Shown here piece after piece: positions 26,746-34,320 of a DNA stretch of 64,000 bases (position 1 is its first letter; each line of letters begins with the position of its first letter). The notes beneath the pieces were generated by a model, which was not told the DNA's origin, searched no databases, and saw only the letters and a program-made list of their open reading frames with translations. A program made the translations under genes and the position numbers. The DNA comes from Nocardioides pocheonensis (GTDB lineage: Bacteria > Actinomycetota > Actinomycetes > Propionibacteriales > Nocardioidaceae), in contig NZ_RJSF01000046.1 in NCBI RefSeq assembly GCF_003725535.1, forward strand, positions 188,754 through 252,753. The letters run 5' to 3'.

Positions 26746-26764
26746 GAACTCCGTAGCGGAGTTC
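26746..26764. promoter_or_regulatory. Perfect palindromic operator candidate in a divergent promoter
   Basis: GAACTCCG and CGGAGTTC flank the 3-base spacer TAG, giving an exact 8-bp inverted repeat. It is centred between the divergent acylating aldehyde dehydrogenase (start 26662) and 2-KPCC (start 26844) genes, about 90 bases from each. The neighbouring PucR-family regulator is the obvious candidate ligand (inference). Confidence 0.6.
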
Positions 26765-26843
26765 AGCCCGTCAGGACATCGCAGGACCTAGGACCGACAG
26801 CCGATGGTGGATTGAGCGCGGCCGACCGCTGAGGAGGTCACCA

Positions 26844-28400
26844 ATGCAGTTGAACAACGTCACCCTCGGAATTGCGGAGTGGCGAGACCTCATACGCCGG
26901 GTCGAGATCGGCGAGGTGCGCGAGCCGCTTGTCAACATCGACGACTCCGACGCCGCGCCTTGGGACGCGATCTTCGTCGGTGGAGGCGCCGCCGGTCGCT
27001 TTGGCGCGGCGTACCTGAAGGCCATGGGCGGGCGACCGCTCGTCGTGGACCGTTGGCCGTTCCTGGGCGGGTCGTGTCCACATCAGGCATGCGTTCCGCA
27101 CCACCTCTTCTCCGAAGCAGCACGGGAGCTTGACTACATGCGCTGGAACTCCGGGACGCTGTGGTTCCCGAAGTTCGACGACTCGACTGCGAGCATTCTC
27201 GATCTGATCTCGCTATTTCGGTCCGGCCGCGCCGCTGCGCACGCGTTCATGAACTGGCAGACCAAGGAGCAACTGGGCGTCGAGTACGTTCTGAACGCAG
27301 AGGCGACCGTGATTGATTGCCATACCGTCAACGTTGCCGACGGCTCGTACACGGCACGAAACCTTGTGCTCGCCACCGGCGCCCAGACCGCACACCCGCG
27401 AATCCCCGGCATCCGCAAACGCGGTGTCTTCGATTTCGCGAGCCTGATCGAAGATCTGGACTACGAGCCCACCAAATGTGTGATCGTTGGCGGCTCGAAA
27501 GTGGCCATGGAGTACGGCTCGTTCTTCCAGGCGACGGGGTGTCAGACGACGATCCTCAGTCGCAGTCCGCTGATGCGCGGCACATCTCTTCACCACGTCG
27601 ATGAAGATCTGCGCATTTTCGTGGTCAGCGGCATGCGCGCGCGTGGCCTGACCGTGCATGAGGACAGCGCCACCCTTGAGATTCTTGGCGACGAGCACGT
27701 CGAAGGTGTTCGAGCGCGGCTCGCCGACGGTGCAGAGATCGTGCTCGACACGGACTTCGTGCTTCTCGCGACCGGAGAGCTGCCAGCTACAGCAGAGTTG
27801 GTGAGAACGTTGGGCATCGAGCTGGACGAACACGGGTTCGTCGAGGTGGACACCCAGATGCGCACGTCCGTTGCCGGCGTGTACGCCGTCGGTGACCTGA
27901 TCGGCTCCCCGCTCGAGATGTTCAAGGCACGTAAGTGCGGCATGACCGCCGCCCGCAACATCATGGGAGAGCCATACACCTTAGACCTCTCCCAGTACCC
28001 CGATTTCCTGCACACCACCTACGAGGTCACCTGGGTCGGGCTTACCGAGCAAGAGGCGCGTGAGAAGTACGGTGAAATCATTGTCATTCAAATGCCACCG
28101 AACGGGCTCGACCAGCCGATCCCGCTTCCACTGGCAGAGGGCTCGATGCTCTACGCATTCACCCGGCCAGAGATCACCGGCTACCAGAAGGCCGTGTTCG
28201 ATGCCCGCTCGAGGCGTCTGGTCGGCGCACACCATGTCGGGTTTGGCGCCAAGGACGCGTTCCAGTACCTCGATCATCTGATCAAGCGCGGGATCACGAT
28301 CGATGAGCTCGGCGAGATGAACGAACTGTTCCTCAATCCCGAGCACTTCATCCAACTCTCACGTTTGCGGGCAGGCCAGCATGCTCTGCATGACCTATGA
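26844..28400 (+). CDS. xecC: 2-ketopropyl-CoM oxidoreductase/carboxylase (2-KPCC) homologue
   Basis: A 518-residue member of the disulfide oxidoreductase family with the special features of 2-KPCC. The FAD-binding GGGAAGRFG is at residues 46-54, and the redox cysteines lie in GGSCPHQACVPHH (C78 and C83). The C-terminal dyad is FLNPEHF (F496 and H501), where most relatives have His-Glu. A VDRWPFLGG segment and KEQLGVEY also match the Xanthobacter enzyme as I remember it. 2-KPCC cleaves 2-ketopropyl-CoM with NADPH and CO2, giving acetoacetate and free CoM. An ethene-type substrate is also possible. RBS GGAGG precedes ATG 26844. Confidence 0.9.
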   Translation: MQLNNVTLGIAEWRDLIRRVEIGEVREPLVNIDDSDAAPWDAIFVGGGAAGRFGAAYLKAMGGRPLVVDRWPFLGGSCPHQACVPHHLFSEAARELDYMRWNSGTLWFPKFDDSTASILDLISLFRSGRAAAHAFMNWQTKEQLGVEYVLNAEATVIDCHTVNVADGSYTARNLVLATGAQTAHPRIPGIRKRGVFDFASLIEDLDYEPTKCVIVGGSKVAMEYGSFFQATGCQTTILSRSPLMRGTSLHHVDEDLRIFVVSGMRARGLTVHEDSATLEILGDEHVEGVRARLADGAEIVLDTDFVLLATGELPATAELVRTLGIELDEHGFVEVDTQMRTSVAGVYAVGDLIGSPLEMFKARKCGMTAARNIMGEPYTLDLSQYPDFLHTTYEVTWVGLTEQEAREKYGEIIVIQMPPNGLDQPIPLPLAEGSMLYAFTRPEITGYQKAVFDARSRRLVGAHHVGFGAKDAFQYLDHLIKRGITIDELGEMNELFLNPEHFIQLSRLRAGQHALHDL

Positions 28401-28419
28401 GCGGTCAGGAGCGCAGATT

Positions 28420-29157
28420 ATGACGTCCATATCCAGTGACAGCCGCGCGGACCGGCTACAGAACCTGTTGGCAGCGCATGCGGATCGGTTAGAGAACGCG
28501 CCAGCTCAGAGCGTGCTCACTTGGGCACACGAGACCTTCGGCCCAACGCTGTGCGCCACATCTTCCATGGCTGACGCCGTCATGGTGCACCTGCTTGCGC
28601 AGTGCGCTCCGGGTACGGACGTACTCTTTCTGGACACAGGAGTGCACTTCCCGGAGACCTTGGCGTTCCGTTCATTGATGGCCCAGAGGTACGACGTACG
28701 CGTTGTCGACGTGGCTTGGAGCTCGTCGGGTGCGCGCCGCTCCGAGCTTCAGGGAGAATGGGCCCGTGACCCTGAAGCATGCTGCCGGCGTCGGAAGGTG
28801 GACCCACTGAACCGTGCGCTGGCGCCGTATGACGCATGGGTGACAGGGATCCGGCGCGCTGAGTCGGCCAGCCGGAGGCACACGAGGGTGCTTGACTGGG
28901 ATGAACGAAACCAGGTGATGAAGATAGCTCCGCTCGCTCACTGGTCCGACGACGAGATCAGAAAATACGTCCGCGAGCACGCCCTGCCGAGCCACGCACT
29001 GTCAGAGTCGGGCTACACGTCCATCGGCTGCGCCCCTTGCACGGCGCGGCCGACAAACGACGACCCCAGGTCGGGCCGTTGGCCGGGCTGGGAGAAGACG
29101 GAGTGCGGCCTGCACCAAGCACCAGCCTTTCCAGCGGGCGTCGTGACCTCCAGGTAG
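28420..29157 (+). CDS. cysH: Assimilatory APS reductase (iron-sulfur type)
   Basis: A 245-residue phosphosulfate reductase. ATG 28420 follows AGGAG. The PP-loop region has ATSSMADAV and LDTGVHFPET. Two cysteine pairs are present, CC at 121-122 and CAPC at 204-207, plus the catalytic Cys in ECGLH at 229. This pattern marks the [4Fe-4S] enzymes that reduce adenylyl sulfate rather than PAPS. It releases sulfite and AMP using thioredoxin. It lies 19 bases after the 2-KPCC gene, so in this island it probably supplies sulfite for phosphosulfolactate synthase and CoM synthesis. Confidence 0.87.
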   Translation: MTSISSDSRADRLQNLLAAHADRLENAPAQSVLTWAHETFGPTLCATSSMADAVMVHLLAQCAPGTDVLFLDTGVHFPETLAFRSLMAQRYDVRVVDVAWSSSGARRSELQGEWARDPEACCRRRKVDPLNRALAPYDAWVTGIRRAESASRRHTRVLDWDERNQVMKIAPLAHWSDDEIRKYVREHALPSHALSESGYTSIGCAPCTARPTNDDPRSGRWPGWEKTECGLHQAPAFPAGVVTSR

Positions 29158-29311
29158 CTCCGCGACCGACTCCGACCCGTCTCGTGTGACGCCGCAGCCG
29201 CGATGAGACGTCGGTTCCGCATGCGCTTGGAGAGCCGGCCCGGTTGCCTGCTGCTGGGCAGCCGGTAGTCACGACCCGGGTGAGGCGGTCGTCACCCGCC
29301 GTGGTGAACCT

Positions 29312-29449
29312 TCATGCCTTGACGAGACGCCTGCGCTTGACCGTCCAGCCTTGCGGCAAGGATCCTTCCTTCAGCATCCGGATGGGACAACGTCGGCACT
29401 TCGGCTGCGAGCTACAGCACTTCGACTTCGGTTTCAATCGCTTGGGCAT
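29312..29449 (-). CDS. Small basic cysteine-rich protein (45 aa)
   Basis: ATG 29449 follows GAGAAGGA by about 9 bases. The sequence is strongly basic and has CC and CxxC pairs (KSKCCSSQPKCRRCPIRML), which resembles a family of short actinobacterial proteins with CC...PxCxRCP. A zinc- or nucleic-acid-binding role is possible but unproven. It overlaps the end of the upstream gene by 16 bases and lies at the end of the minus-strand unit. Confidence 0.6.
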   Translation of the reverse strand: MPKRLKPKSKCCSSQPKCRRCPIRMLKEGSLPQGWTVKRRRLVKA

Positions 29450-29916
29450 GATTCCCGATCCTTCTCGTTGACCGGGAAAGCATCCGAAATCCGCACGTTC
29501 GTCACGATCCCGTGCACACCACTCGCGACCAAGGCCAGGCCGGCAGACATCGACACGTGAAGCCGCTGAGGTCCGGTTGGCGTAGATGCGACGCACGTGC
29601 AATCTGCCCGACTTCCCTGAAGCACGATGCGGATCGCGAGCGGGCGGCACCCAGCCGGGATCTCGCTCGCCACTGCATCGCTGCGAGGCACCGCCGCAAT
29701 CCGCACTGTCGAGAGCCGCCTGTCGGGGGACGACACGACGAGCTCAGAGCTTGTGTGCCCGCTCGGGTGTACTCGCGTGATGTAGCGAACGGGGTAGACG
29801 GGTTGCTGCGCCTGCGCATCCCGAATCCCAGACCCAGGACCCGCTCGGTCGGGTCGGGTGACGCCATGCACGAGGGGCCCGGACATTGCCACGGCGAATG
29901 GTGTTGTGGTGGTCAA
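29434..29916 (-). CDS. Conserved hypothetical protein (160 aa)
   Basis: The start was set at TTG 29916 because GGAGG lies just upstream; ATG 29886 is the alternative. The sequence reads as a real protein, with VYPVRYITRVHPSG, STVRIAAVPRSDAVASEIP and SMSAGLALVASGVHG, and no transmembrane segment. No family name was recognised. It lies 91 bases after the monooxygenase reductase on the same strand, so it may be cotranscribed with the monooxygenase operon. Confidence 0.5.
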   Translation of the reverse strand: MTTTTPFAVAMSGPLVHGVTRPDRAGPGSGIRDAQAQQPVYPVRYITRVHPSGHTSSELVVSSPDRRLSTVRIAAVPRSDAVASEIPAGCRPLAIRIVLQGSRADCTCVASTPTGPQRLHVSMSAGLALVASGVHGIVTNVRISDAFPVNEKDRESCPSD

Positions 29917-30007
29917 AGTTCTCCTCCAGGTGGTGCGTGCCGCCGACTTATCCAGCAGGGGCTCGTGTCGTGTCACTCCTAGACGATGGGCACTGGCAGA
30001 GCGTCTG

Positions 30008-31060
30008 TCAGCCAGAAGGGACGAACCGGTCGAAGTGGATGTGGCGGTCCTTGCAGCCACTTGTCGTCAGGACCTCCACCGCGGCGTCAATCATGAGCGG
30101 CGGCCCGCAGAGATATGCCTCCCATCCGGTGGTTGACGGCAGATGCCGCGCAAGCACTTCTGTGATCAGCCCTGTCTCTCCATTCCATGCGGGGTCACCG
30201 TTCGGTTCGCTCAGGGCCGGGATGAAGGTCAGCCACTCGTTCTGCCGCGCTAAGTCCTGCAACACCTCGACCAGGAACAGGTCGCGCGCGGTGCGCGCGC
30301 CGTAGAGGAAGGTGACCTCGCGCCTGTTGCCCGTGGCTGCCAGATCCCGCAGCATCGCCAGAATCGGGGCCATCCCGGATCCGCCGGCGATCATGACCAT
30401 CGGGCGGTGGGACAGTTGCACCCCGAACTGGCCAAGGGGACCTCGGAGCTGGAGCTGGTCGCCCACCTTGAGCCGCTGGTCCAGTGCGGTGGAGAACCGG
30501 CCCTCCGGGAGTAGCTTGACGATCAGGTCGACTCGCCCGGACTCCATGGAGGGGTTGGCCATCGAAAAGGAACGCCACTGGTCCGGCGCGTCGGGAACAG
30601 CGACCTCGACATACTGCCCGGCGACGAATGACATCGCGGACTCGTCGTTTAGACGCAGCCCGAGCCAGCGGATGTCGTGAGTGAGCAGATCGACTCTATC
30701 GACGGTGGCAGTGAACTCCTGAACGTGGTGACCGGCCAAATACTGCTCTTCGGTGAGGTCATCCATCGTTTTGGAGACGTCGACTACCAGGTCGCCCGAG
30801 TCGGCGAAGGTGGAGCACAGCAGGACCACTCCTGCGTCGCGATCCGCGTCGCTAAGAGCAAAGGACGTGCTCTCCCCCAAGCGGTAGTCGCCGTCCACCA
30901 CGTGTGCACGGCACGTGCTGCACCCGCCGTGCTTGCAGCCGTACTTCACGTATCGGCCCTGACGTAGGACAGCCTTGAGGATCGATTCCTCGGGTTCGAC
31001 GTCGAAAGTGTCGTCGAACGGCAAGATCGTTACAGCATTTCCCATGGGAGCGTTGGCCAT
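30008..31060 (-). CDS. etnD: Alkene monooxygenase reductase (2Fe-2S, FAD, NADH)
   Basis: A 350-residue reductase. A plant-type ferredoxin domain has C42, C47, C50 and C82 (GCKHGGCSTC...LLCST). An FAD domain has RSFSMANP, and an NAD domain has GGSGMAPI and LCGPPLMIDA. It passes electrons from NADH to the diiron hydroxylase. The order beta, coupling protein, alpha, reductase on this strand equals that of the alkene monooxygenases of Rhodococcus B-276 (amoABCD) and mycobacteria (etnABCD), whereas propane monooxygenase differs. A hairpin in front of the gene may lower its expression. Confidence 0.9.
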   Translation of the reverse strand: MANAPMGNAVTILPFDDTFDVEPEESILKAVLRQGRYVKYGCKHGGCSTCRAHVVDGDYRLGESTSFALSDADRDAGVVLLCSTFADSGDLVVDVSKTMDDLTEEQYLAGHHVQEFTATVDRVDLLTHDIRWLGLRLNDESAMSFVAGQYVEVAVPDAPDQWRSFSMANPSMESGRVDLIVKLLPEGRFSTALDQRLKVGDQLQLRGPLGQFGVQLSHRPMVMIAGGSGMAPILAMLRDLAATGNRREVTFLYGARTARDLFLVEVLQDLARQNEWLTFIPALSEPNGDPAWNGETGLITEVLARHLPSTTGWEAYLCGPPLMIDAAVEVLTTSGCKDRHIHFDRFVPSG

Positions 31061-31087
31061 TCCTTGTCGACGGTTGTGGAATCTTCC

Positions 31088-31137
31088 GAGGCCGCGTGGA
31101 GGTCGGGCAGAAGCGCCCGACCCCCACTGGCGGCCTC
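31088..31137 (-). promoter_or_regulatory. Intercistronic hairpin between hydroxylase alpha and reductase genes
   Basis: GAGGCCGC (31088-31095) pairs with GCGGCCTC (31130-31137), and inside it GTGG-A-GGTCGGGC pairs with GCCCGACC-C-CCAC. The result is a stem of about 20 base pairs with one mismatch and a 6-base loop. It begins in the alpha-subunit stop codon and ends 27 bases before the reductase start. It could be a processing or attenuation signal that sets the reductase below the hydroxylase. Confidence 0.55.
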
Positions 31138-32641
31138 ACACCCTCAGCGGGTCCTTGACCTCGTACTCGAGCCGCCGGATGTCGTCGATGGTCCACATCC
31201 GGTCGGGGTTCAGATGGGGCTGACCCATCAGGGTCTTCCCGTCCGGCCGGACGTAGCCCAGCGCCAAGATCACGTCGGCGAGGTCCATCCCGTCGAAGCG
31301 CTCCCACCAGTTCGCACAACCGGTGTAGATGGTCGGGTTGAGCCGGAAGATCCACTCGCAGCCCTCACTGCACACCGCATACCGCTTGCCGTCGCGGTCG
31401 AGGATTCGCGTTTCCGGCGCGTCGATGCGCGGCATCACACAGGGCACGTGGCACACCTGGCAGAACGGCGGTAGAGCAGGCAGTTCCTGCATCAACAGCC
31501 GTCCTGAGGACGGGTCGCTCATTGCTCGGTAGGCGTCCCAGAGGCCACCGTAGCGTTCGGTCCAGCCCGGGTAGTGCTTCTCGAACCATTCGTAGTCGGT
31601 TGGCCCCATGGGGTCGATGCGCCAGAAGTTCAGCGGCCAGATAGCGGCCAGCGCGATGGCAACGGAGTGGTGCATGTCGTTCACGAATCGGGCCACGTCC
31701 GGAAGTCGGTCCGGTGGCCGCAGACCGTAAGGTGCCAGCCGGCTCATGTAGGAGCCAACGAAGTCGTCGACGACCCACTCCTCCCATACGTCCTTGTATG
31801 CCCAGGGCCGGTTCACGGCGTAGTACTCGGCGACGACGCCCACCAAAGTGTCCATGGACTGGTGCTGGTGCCAGAAGTGCCGTTCCAGTGCTTCTTGGAG
31901 GAACGGAACATTTTCGGTCGCCTCCAGGCACGCCATCAGAGTGCTGTAGCCGTTGGCCATGTGCCGCGACTCGTCGGACTGAATGGAGAGGAAGGTGCTC
32001 GGCATCGCCTGGTCGCCGTTCACCGTGGCGACCTGGGGCAGCGCCACGACCAGCGGATTGGTGTAGGCCGTTTCCAACACCACCCCCAGACACATCGATA
32101 CCTCGATCGGGTCACCGGTGTTGAATGGCTGGAACGACGCCCGAGCGAGCGTTCCCACAGGGTGGTTGCCCAGCGCTTGCTGCCCGATGTCGAACCCGGC
32201 AGGATCGTGGTAGTTCTTGAGGTAGTACTTGCGCAGAGCCACCTCGAGCTGAGTGTGCCGCACCTCGTCCAGCATCTGGCCGGCGTAGCCTTGCCGAAGT
32301 TCCTGGTTCTTCACCGACGAGATCAGGAATCCCGCACCACAGACCGCCTGGTACTCGGCGTCGGTGAACGCAGGGACGGCGAACTTCATGGCCTCCATGA
32401 ACCGGGGCTCCGCCAGATTCGCGTTGCGGAAACGGACGTTACTGTCCAGGGCGCCGTAGACCCGGTTGTCCTTCTCGCTCTCCATTGCCGCGTAGCCACG
32501 CATCATCACCCGGAACGGGTCCTTGCCCTTCGGTGGAATGATGTAACGAGAGGGGAACTTCGGGTCCGGCTTGGCGTAGTCGAACCCCCAGTCGTAGCGC
32601 TTGCTCTTCTCGTGGACTGTTTCCAGTTTCGGTGCCACCAT
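31136..32641 (-). CDS. etnC: Soluble diiron alkene monooxygenase, hydroxylase alpha subunit
   Basis: A 501-residue catalytic subunit. Two ExxH iron-binding motifs are seen, DEVRH (E126, H129) and DESRH (E224, H227), with E190 in VVLETAYTN as a further ligand. The C-terminal part includes FCQVCHVPCV and a second Cys region (CSEGCEWIF), as in propane/alkene monooxygenases of this family. It inserts oxygen into an alkene to give an epoxide at the diiron site. ATG 32641 follows the coupling-protein gene by 19 bases. Confidence 0.92.
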   Translation of the reverse strand: MVAPKLETVHEKSKRYDWGFDYAKPDPKFPSRYIIPPKGKDPFRVMMRGYAAMESEKDNRVYGALDSNVRFRNANLAEPRFMEAMKFAVPAFTDAEYQAVCGAGFLISSVKNQELRQGYAGQMLDEVRHTQLEVALRKYYLKNYHDPAGFDIGQQALGNHPVGTLARASFQPFNTGDPIEVSMCLGVVLETAYTNPLVVALPQVATVNGDQAMPSTFLSIQSDESRHMANGYSTLMACLEATENVPFLQEALERHFWHQHQSMDTLVGVVAEYYAVNRPWAYKDVWEEWVVDDFVGSYMSRLAPYGLRPPDRLPDVARFVNDMHHSVAIALAAIWPLNFWRIDPMGPTDYEWFEKHYPGWTERYGGLWDAYRAMSDPSSGRLLMQELPALPPFCQVCHVPCVMPRIDAPETRILDRDGKRYAVCSEGCEWIFRLNPTIYTGCANWWERFDGMDLADVILALGYVRPDGKTLMGQPHLNPDRMWTIDDIRRLEYEVKDPLRV

Positions 32642-32660
32642 CGGTCTGTCTCCTTCGTGC

Positions 32661-32978
32661 CTAGTCGCGGAACCGCTCGGGGAGGATCTCTGAGTGAATC
32701 TCGACGACGCCGTCGTTCACGACGATGCGTCCGTAGTAGGACGTCATGTTCACCAGGAAGTCATGAACCGAGTAGTCACGACCCAGCCGTTCCGACAAAC
32801 TCTCCATGTCGAACCTGAGCAGTCCGTCCCGCTCGATCTTGAAGAAGCAGTCGTTGTCGGTGATCTTGGCGTCGGGGATCTCCTCCTCGACCATGGCCAC
32901 CGCCGCCGCCGTCTCCGTGCTACCGATCAGCGAAATGCCGACCGTGTCTCGGACCTTGGTGAAGTCTCGCGTTGACAT
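32661..32978 (-). CDS. etnB: Monooxygenase coupling (MmoB/DmpM-type) protein
   Basis: A 105-residue MmoB/DmpM family protein. The IGISLIGSTETAAAVAMVEEE-like start region and the IERDGLLRFD segment are typical. It has no cofactor; the family binds the hydroxylase and couples electron transfer to oxygenation. It lies between the beta and alpha genes with gaps of 15 and 19 bases, as expected for the alkene monooxygenase operon. Confidence 0.9.
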   Translation of the reverse strand: MSTRDFTKVRDTVGISLIGSTETAAAVAMVEEEIPDAKITDNDCFFKIERDGLLRFDMESLSERLGRDYSVHDFLVNMTSYYGRIVVNDGVVEIHSEILPERFRD

Positions 32979-32993
32979 GTGGTTCCCTTCCGT

Positions 32994-34043
32994 CTAGGCC
33001 GCGGCGGGGACGCGTAGTCCCAGTCCCTCGAGGTAGGTGGCCTGCTTCCGCATCACGTCGTCCAGCGCTGTCGCGAAGGTGGCTGCCTGGGCGGTGGCCT
33101 GGTCGAACACGGGTGCGAAGGCGTTACATGCCTCCAGGGCGTACGCGTTCCACTTCTCCACCCACCCGTTGATGAGGGTGCGGTTGTGGCTGCCGTGTTT
33201 GGGGTCATCGAGTAGGTGCTCGATCAGGGCAGCCGTCCAGCGATCGGTGCGTGCGCTGTCGGCCTCCGCGGAGGCGATCAGGATCGGAGTCACCACGTCA
33301 CCATTCGCGGCGGCGAAGCGGCTGAAGTATTCGACCTTGGCGAGGTCACCGAAGAGCCGGTCGAAGCAAAGGTTGATCGCGACGACGATCTCCATCCAGT
33401 CGTTGAGAGCGATGATGTTCTCGACGGCCTTGCGCGCGCCTTGCCACACAGGGTCGGTCATCCACGCCGTCATGAAGGTGGAGTCGTCGAACCAGGGGAA
33501 CGCCTCTTCCAGTTCGAAGGAGTAGTACACGACGCCCTGCAGGTGGCGCAGCTTGTCAGCCGCCTCGAAGACGATCGGGAACGTAGTCGTGTCCGACAGC
33601 GCCTCCCGCTCGGCGTAGCACAGGGCGAGGAAGAGCCCGTACTCGACGAAGGGGTAGGTCATGTAGTGCTGCGCAAGTCCGGTACGGACCCAACCCTCGT
33701 CGGCGAAAGCGAAGAGGCCGGCGGCGTGTGCGCCGGCAAAGGAACGCTCAAGCGCCTTCTCCGACTCGTTCATGCCCGCGATGTACGGCCGCTGCATCGT
33801 CTGGTTCGGGTCCCGGAAGGCGTACCAGTCCGAGCAGCGCACAACCGTGGCGTCCGCGGTGTAGGGATCCCTTCCATCGTCGAACCGAACCGGCCATCCC
33901 TGAAACGCATACTGGGCTGGGGTTGACTGCTGACCTACGGTCAGGTCCTCGTACTCGGTTGGGCGCTTGCCCTGCGGCTTGACCCACGTAAACGTTCGGT
34001 TGCCCGAGAGGGTGGTTCGTTTCGGTGCTGTGTAGACAGCCAT
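32994..34043 (-). CDS. etnA: Alkene monooxygenase, hydroxylase beta subunit
   Basis: A 349-residue ferritin-like beta subunit of a soluble diiron monooxygenase. It starts with RTFTWVKPQGKRPTEYED, a typical N-terminus of this subunit. It contains the YMTYPFVEYGLFLALCYAER helix, where active-site-like residues are partly retained without the full iron ligand set. It forms the hydroxylase core with the alpha subunit. It is the first gene of the monooxygenase operon. A 277-base gap containing a hairpin separates it from the CoM-synthesis operon upstream. Confidence 0.9.
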   Translation of the reverse strand: MAVYTAPKRTTLSGNRTFTWVKPQGKRPTEYEDLTVGQQSTPAQYAFQGWPVRFDDGRDPYTADATVVRCSDWYAFRDPNQTMQRPYIAGMNESEKALERSFAGAHAAGLFAFADEGWVRTGLAQHYMTYPFVEYGLFLALCYAEREALSDTTTFPIVFEAADKLRHLQGVVYYSFELEEAFPWFDDSTFMTAWMTDPVWQGARKAVENIIALNDWMEIVVAINLCFDRLFGDLAKVEYFSRFAAANGDVVTPILIASAEADSARTDRWTAALIEHLLDDPKHGSHNRTLINGWVEKWNAYALEACNAFAPVFDQATAQAATFATALDDVMRKQATYLEGLGLRVPAAA

Positions 34044-34223
34044 ACTGCGACCTCCGATTCCGGTGTGCGCGAGAGCAACGAGGTCCGAAGGTAGAAAGTT
34101 CGGTGGCCAGCGGTCTTGGGTTCCCGAGGTCGAATCGCTGAGCGCGTTCTGGCCTCAGAGAATGAGGGCAGGTCGTGACGCCACTGCTATGGATCGGCGC
34201 CTGGCCCACCAAGCCTCGGCAGC

Positions 34224-34246
34224 CGTTGGTCCGGCGGGGACCAACG
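34224..34246 (-). terminator. Hairpin between CoM-synthesis operon and monooxygenase operon
   Basis: CGTTGGTCC and GGACCAACG form a perfect 9-bp stem with a 5-base loop. It lies about 75-100 bases after the last CoM-synthesis gene. No U-tract follows, so termination would be weak or factor-dependent. The remaining gap (34044-34223) must hold the monooxygenase promoter. Confidence 0.5.
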
Positions 34247-34320
34247 TGATGTGCCTTCTCGGCCCGCAACGGCACACGAACGGACGCCAGAGGTCGAGCG
34301 TAGTGTCCTGAACCCGCGCG

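Noticed and set aside
31574..32818. Long plus-strand frame opposite the monooxygenase alpha and coupling genes
   Set aside because: Antisense to genes with clear diiron and MmoB motifs; no family resemblance.
31136..34043. Propane or methane monooxygenase identity for the diiron enzyme
   Set aside because: The order beta, coupling, alpha, reductase and the presence of epoxide:CoM transferase and CoM genes favour an alkene monooxygenase; prm operons start with the alpha gene.
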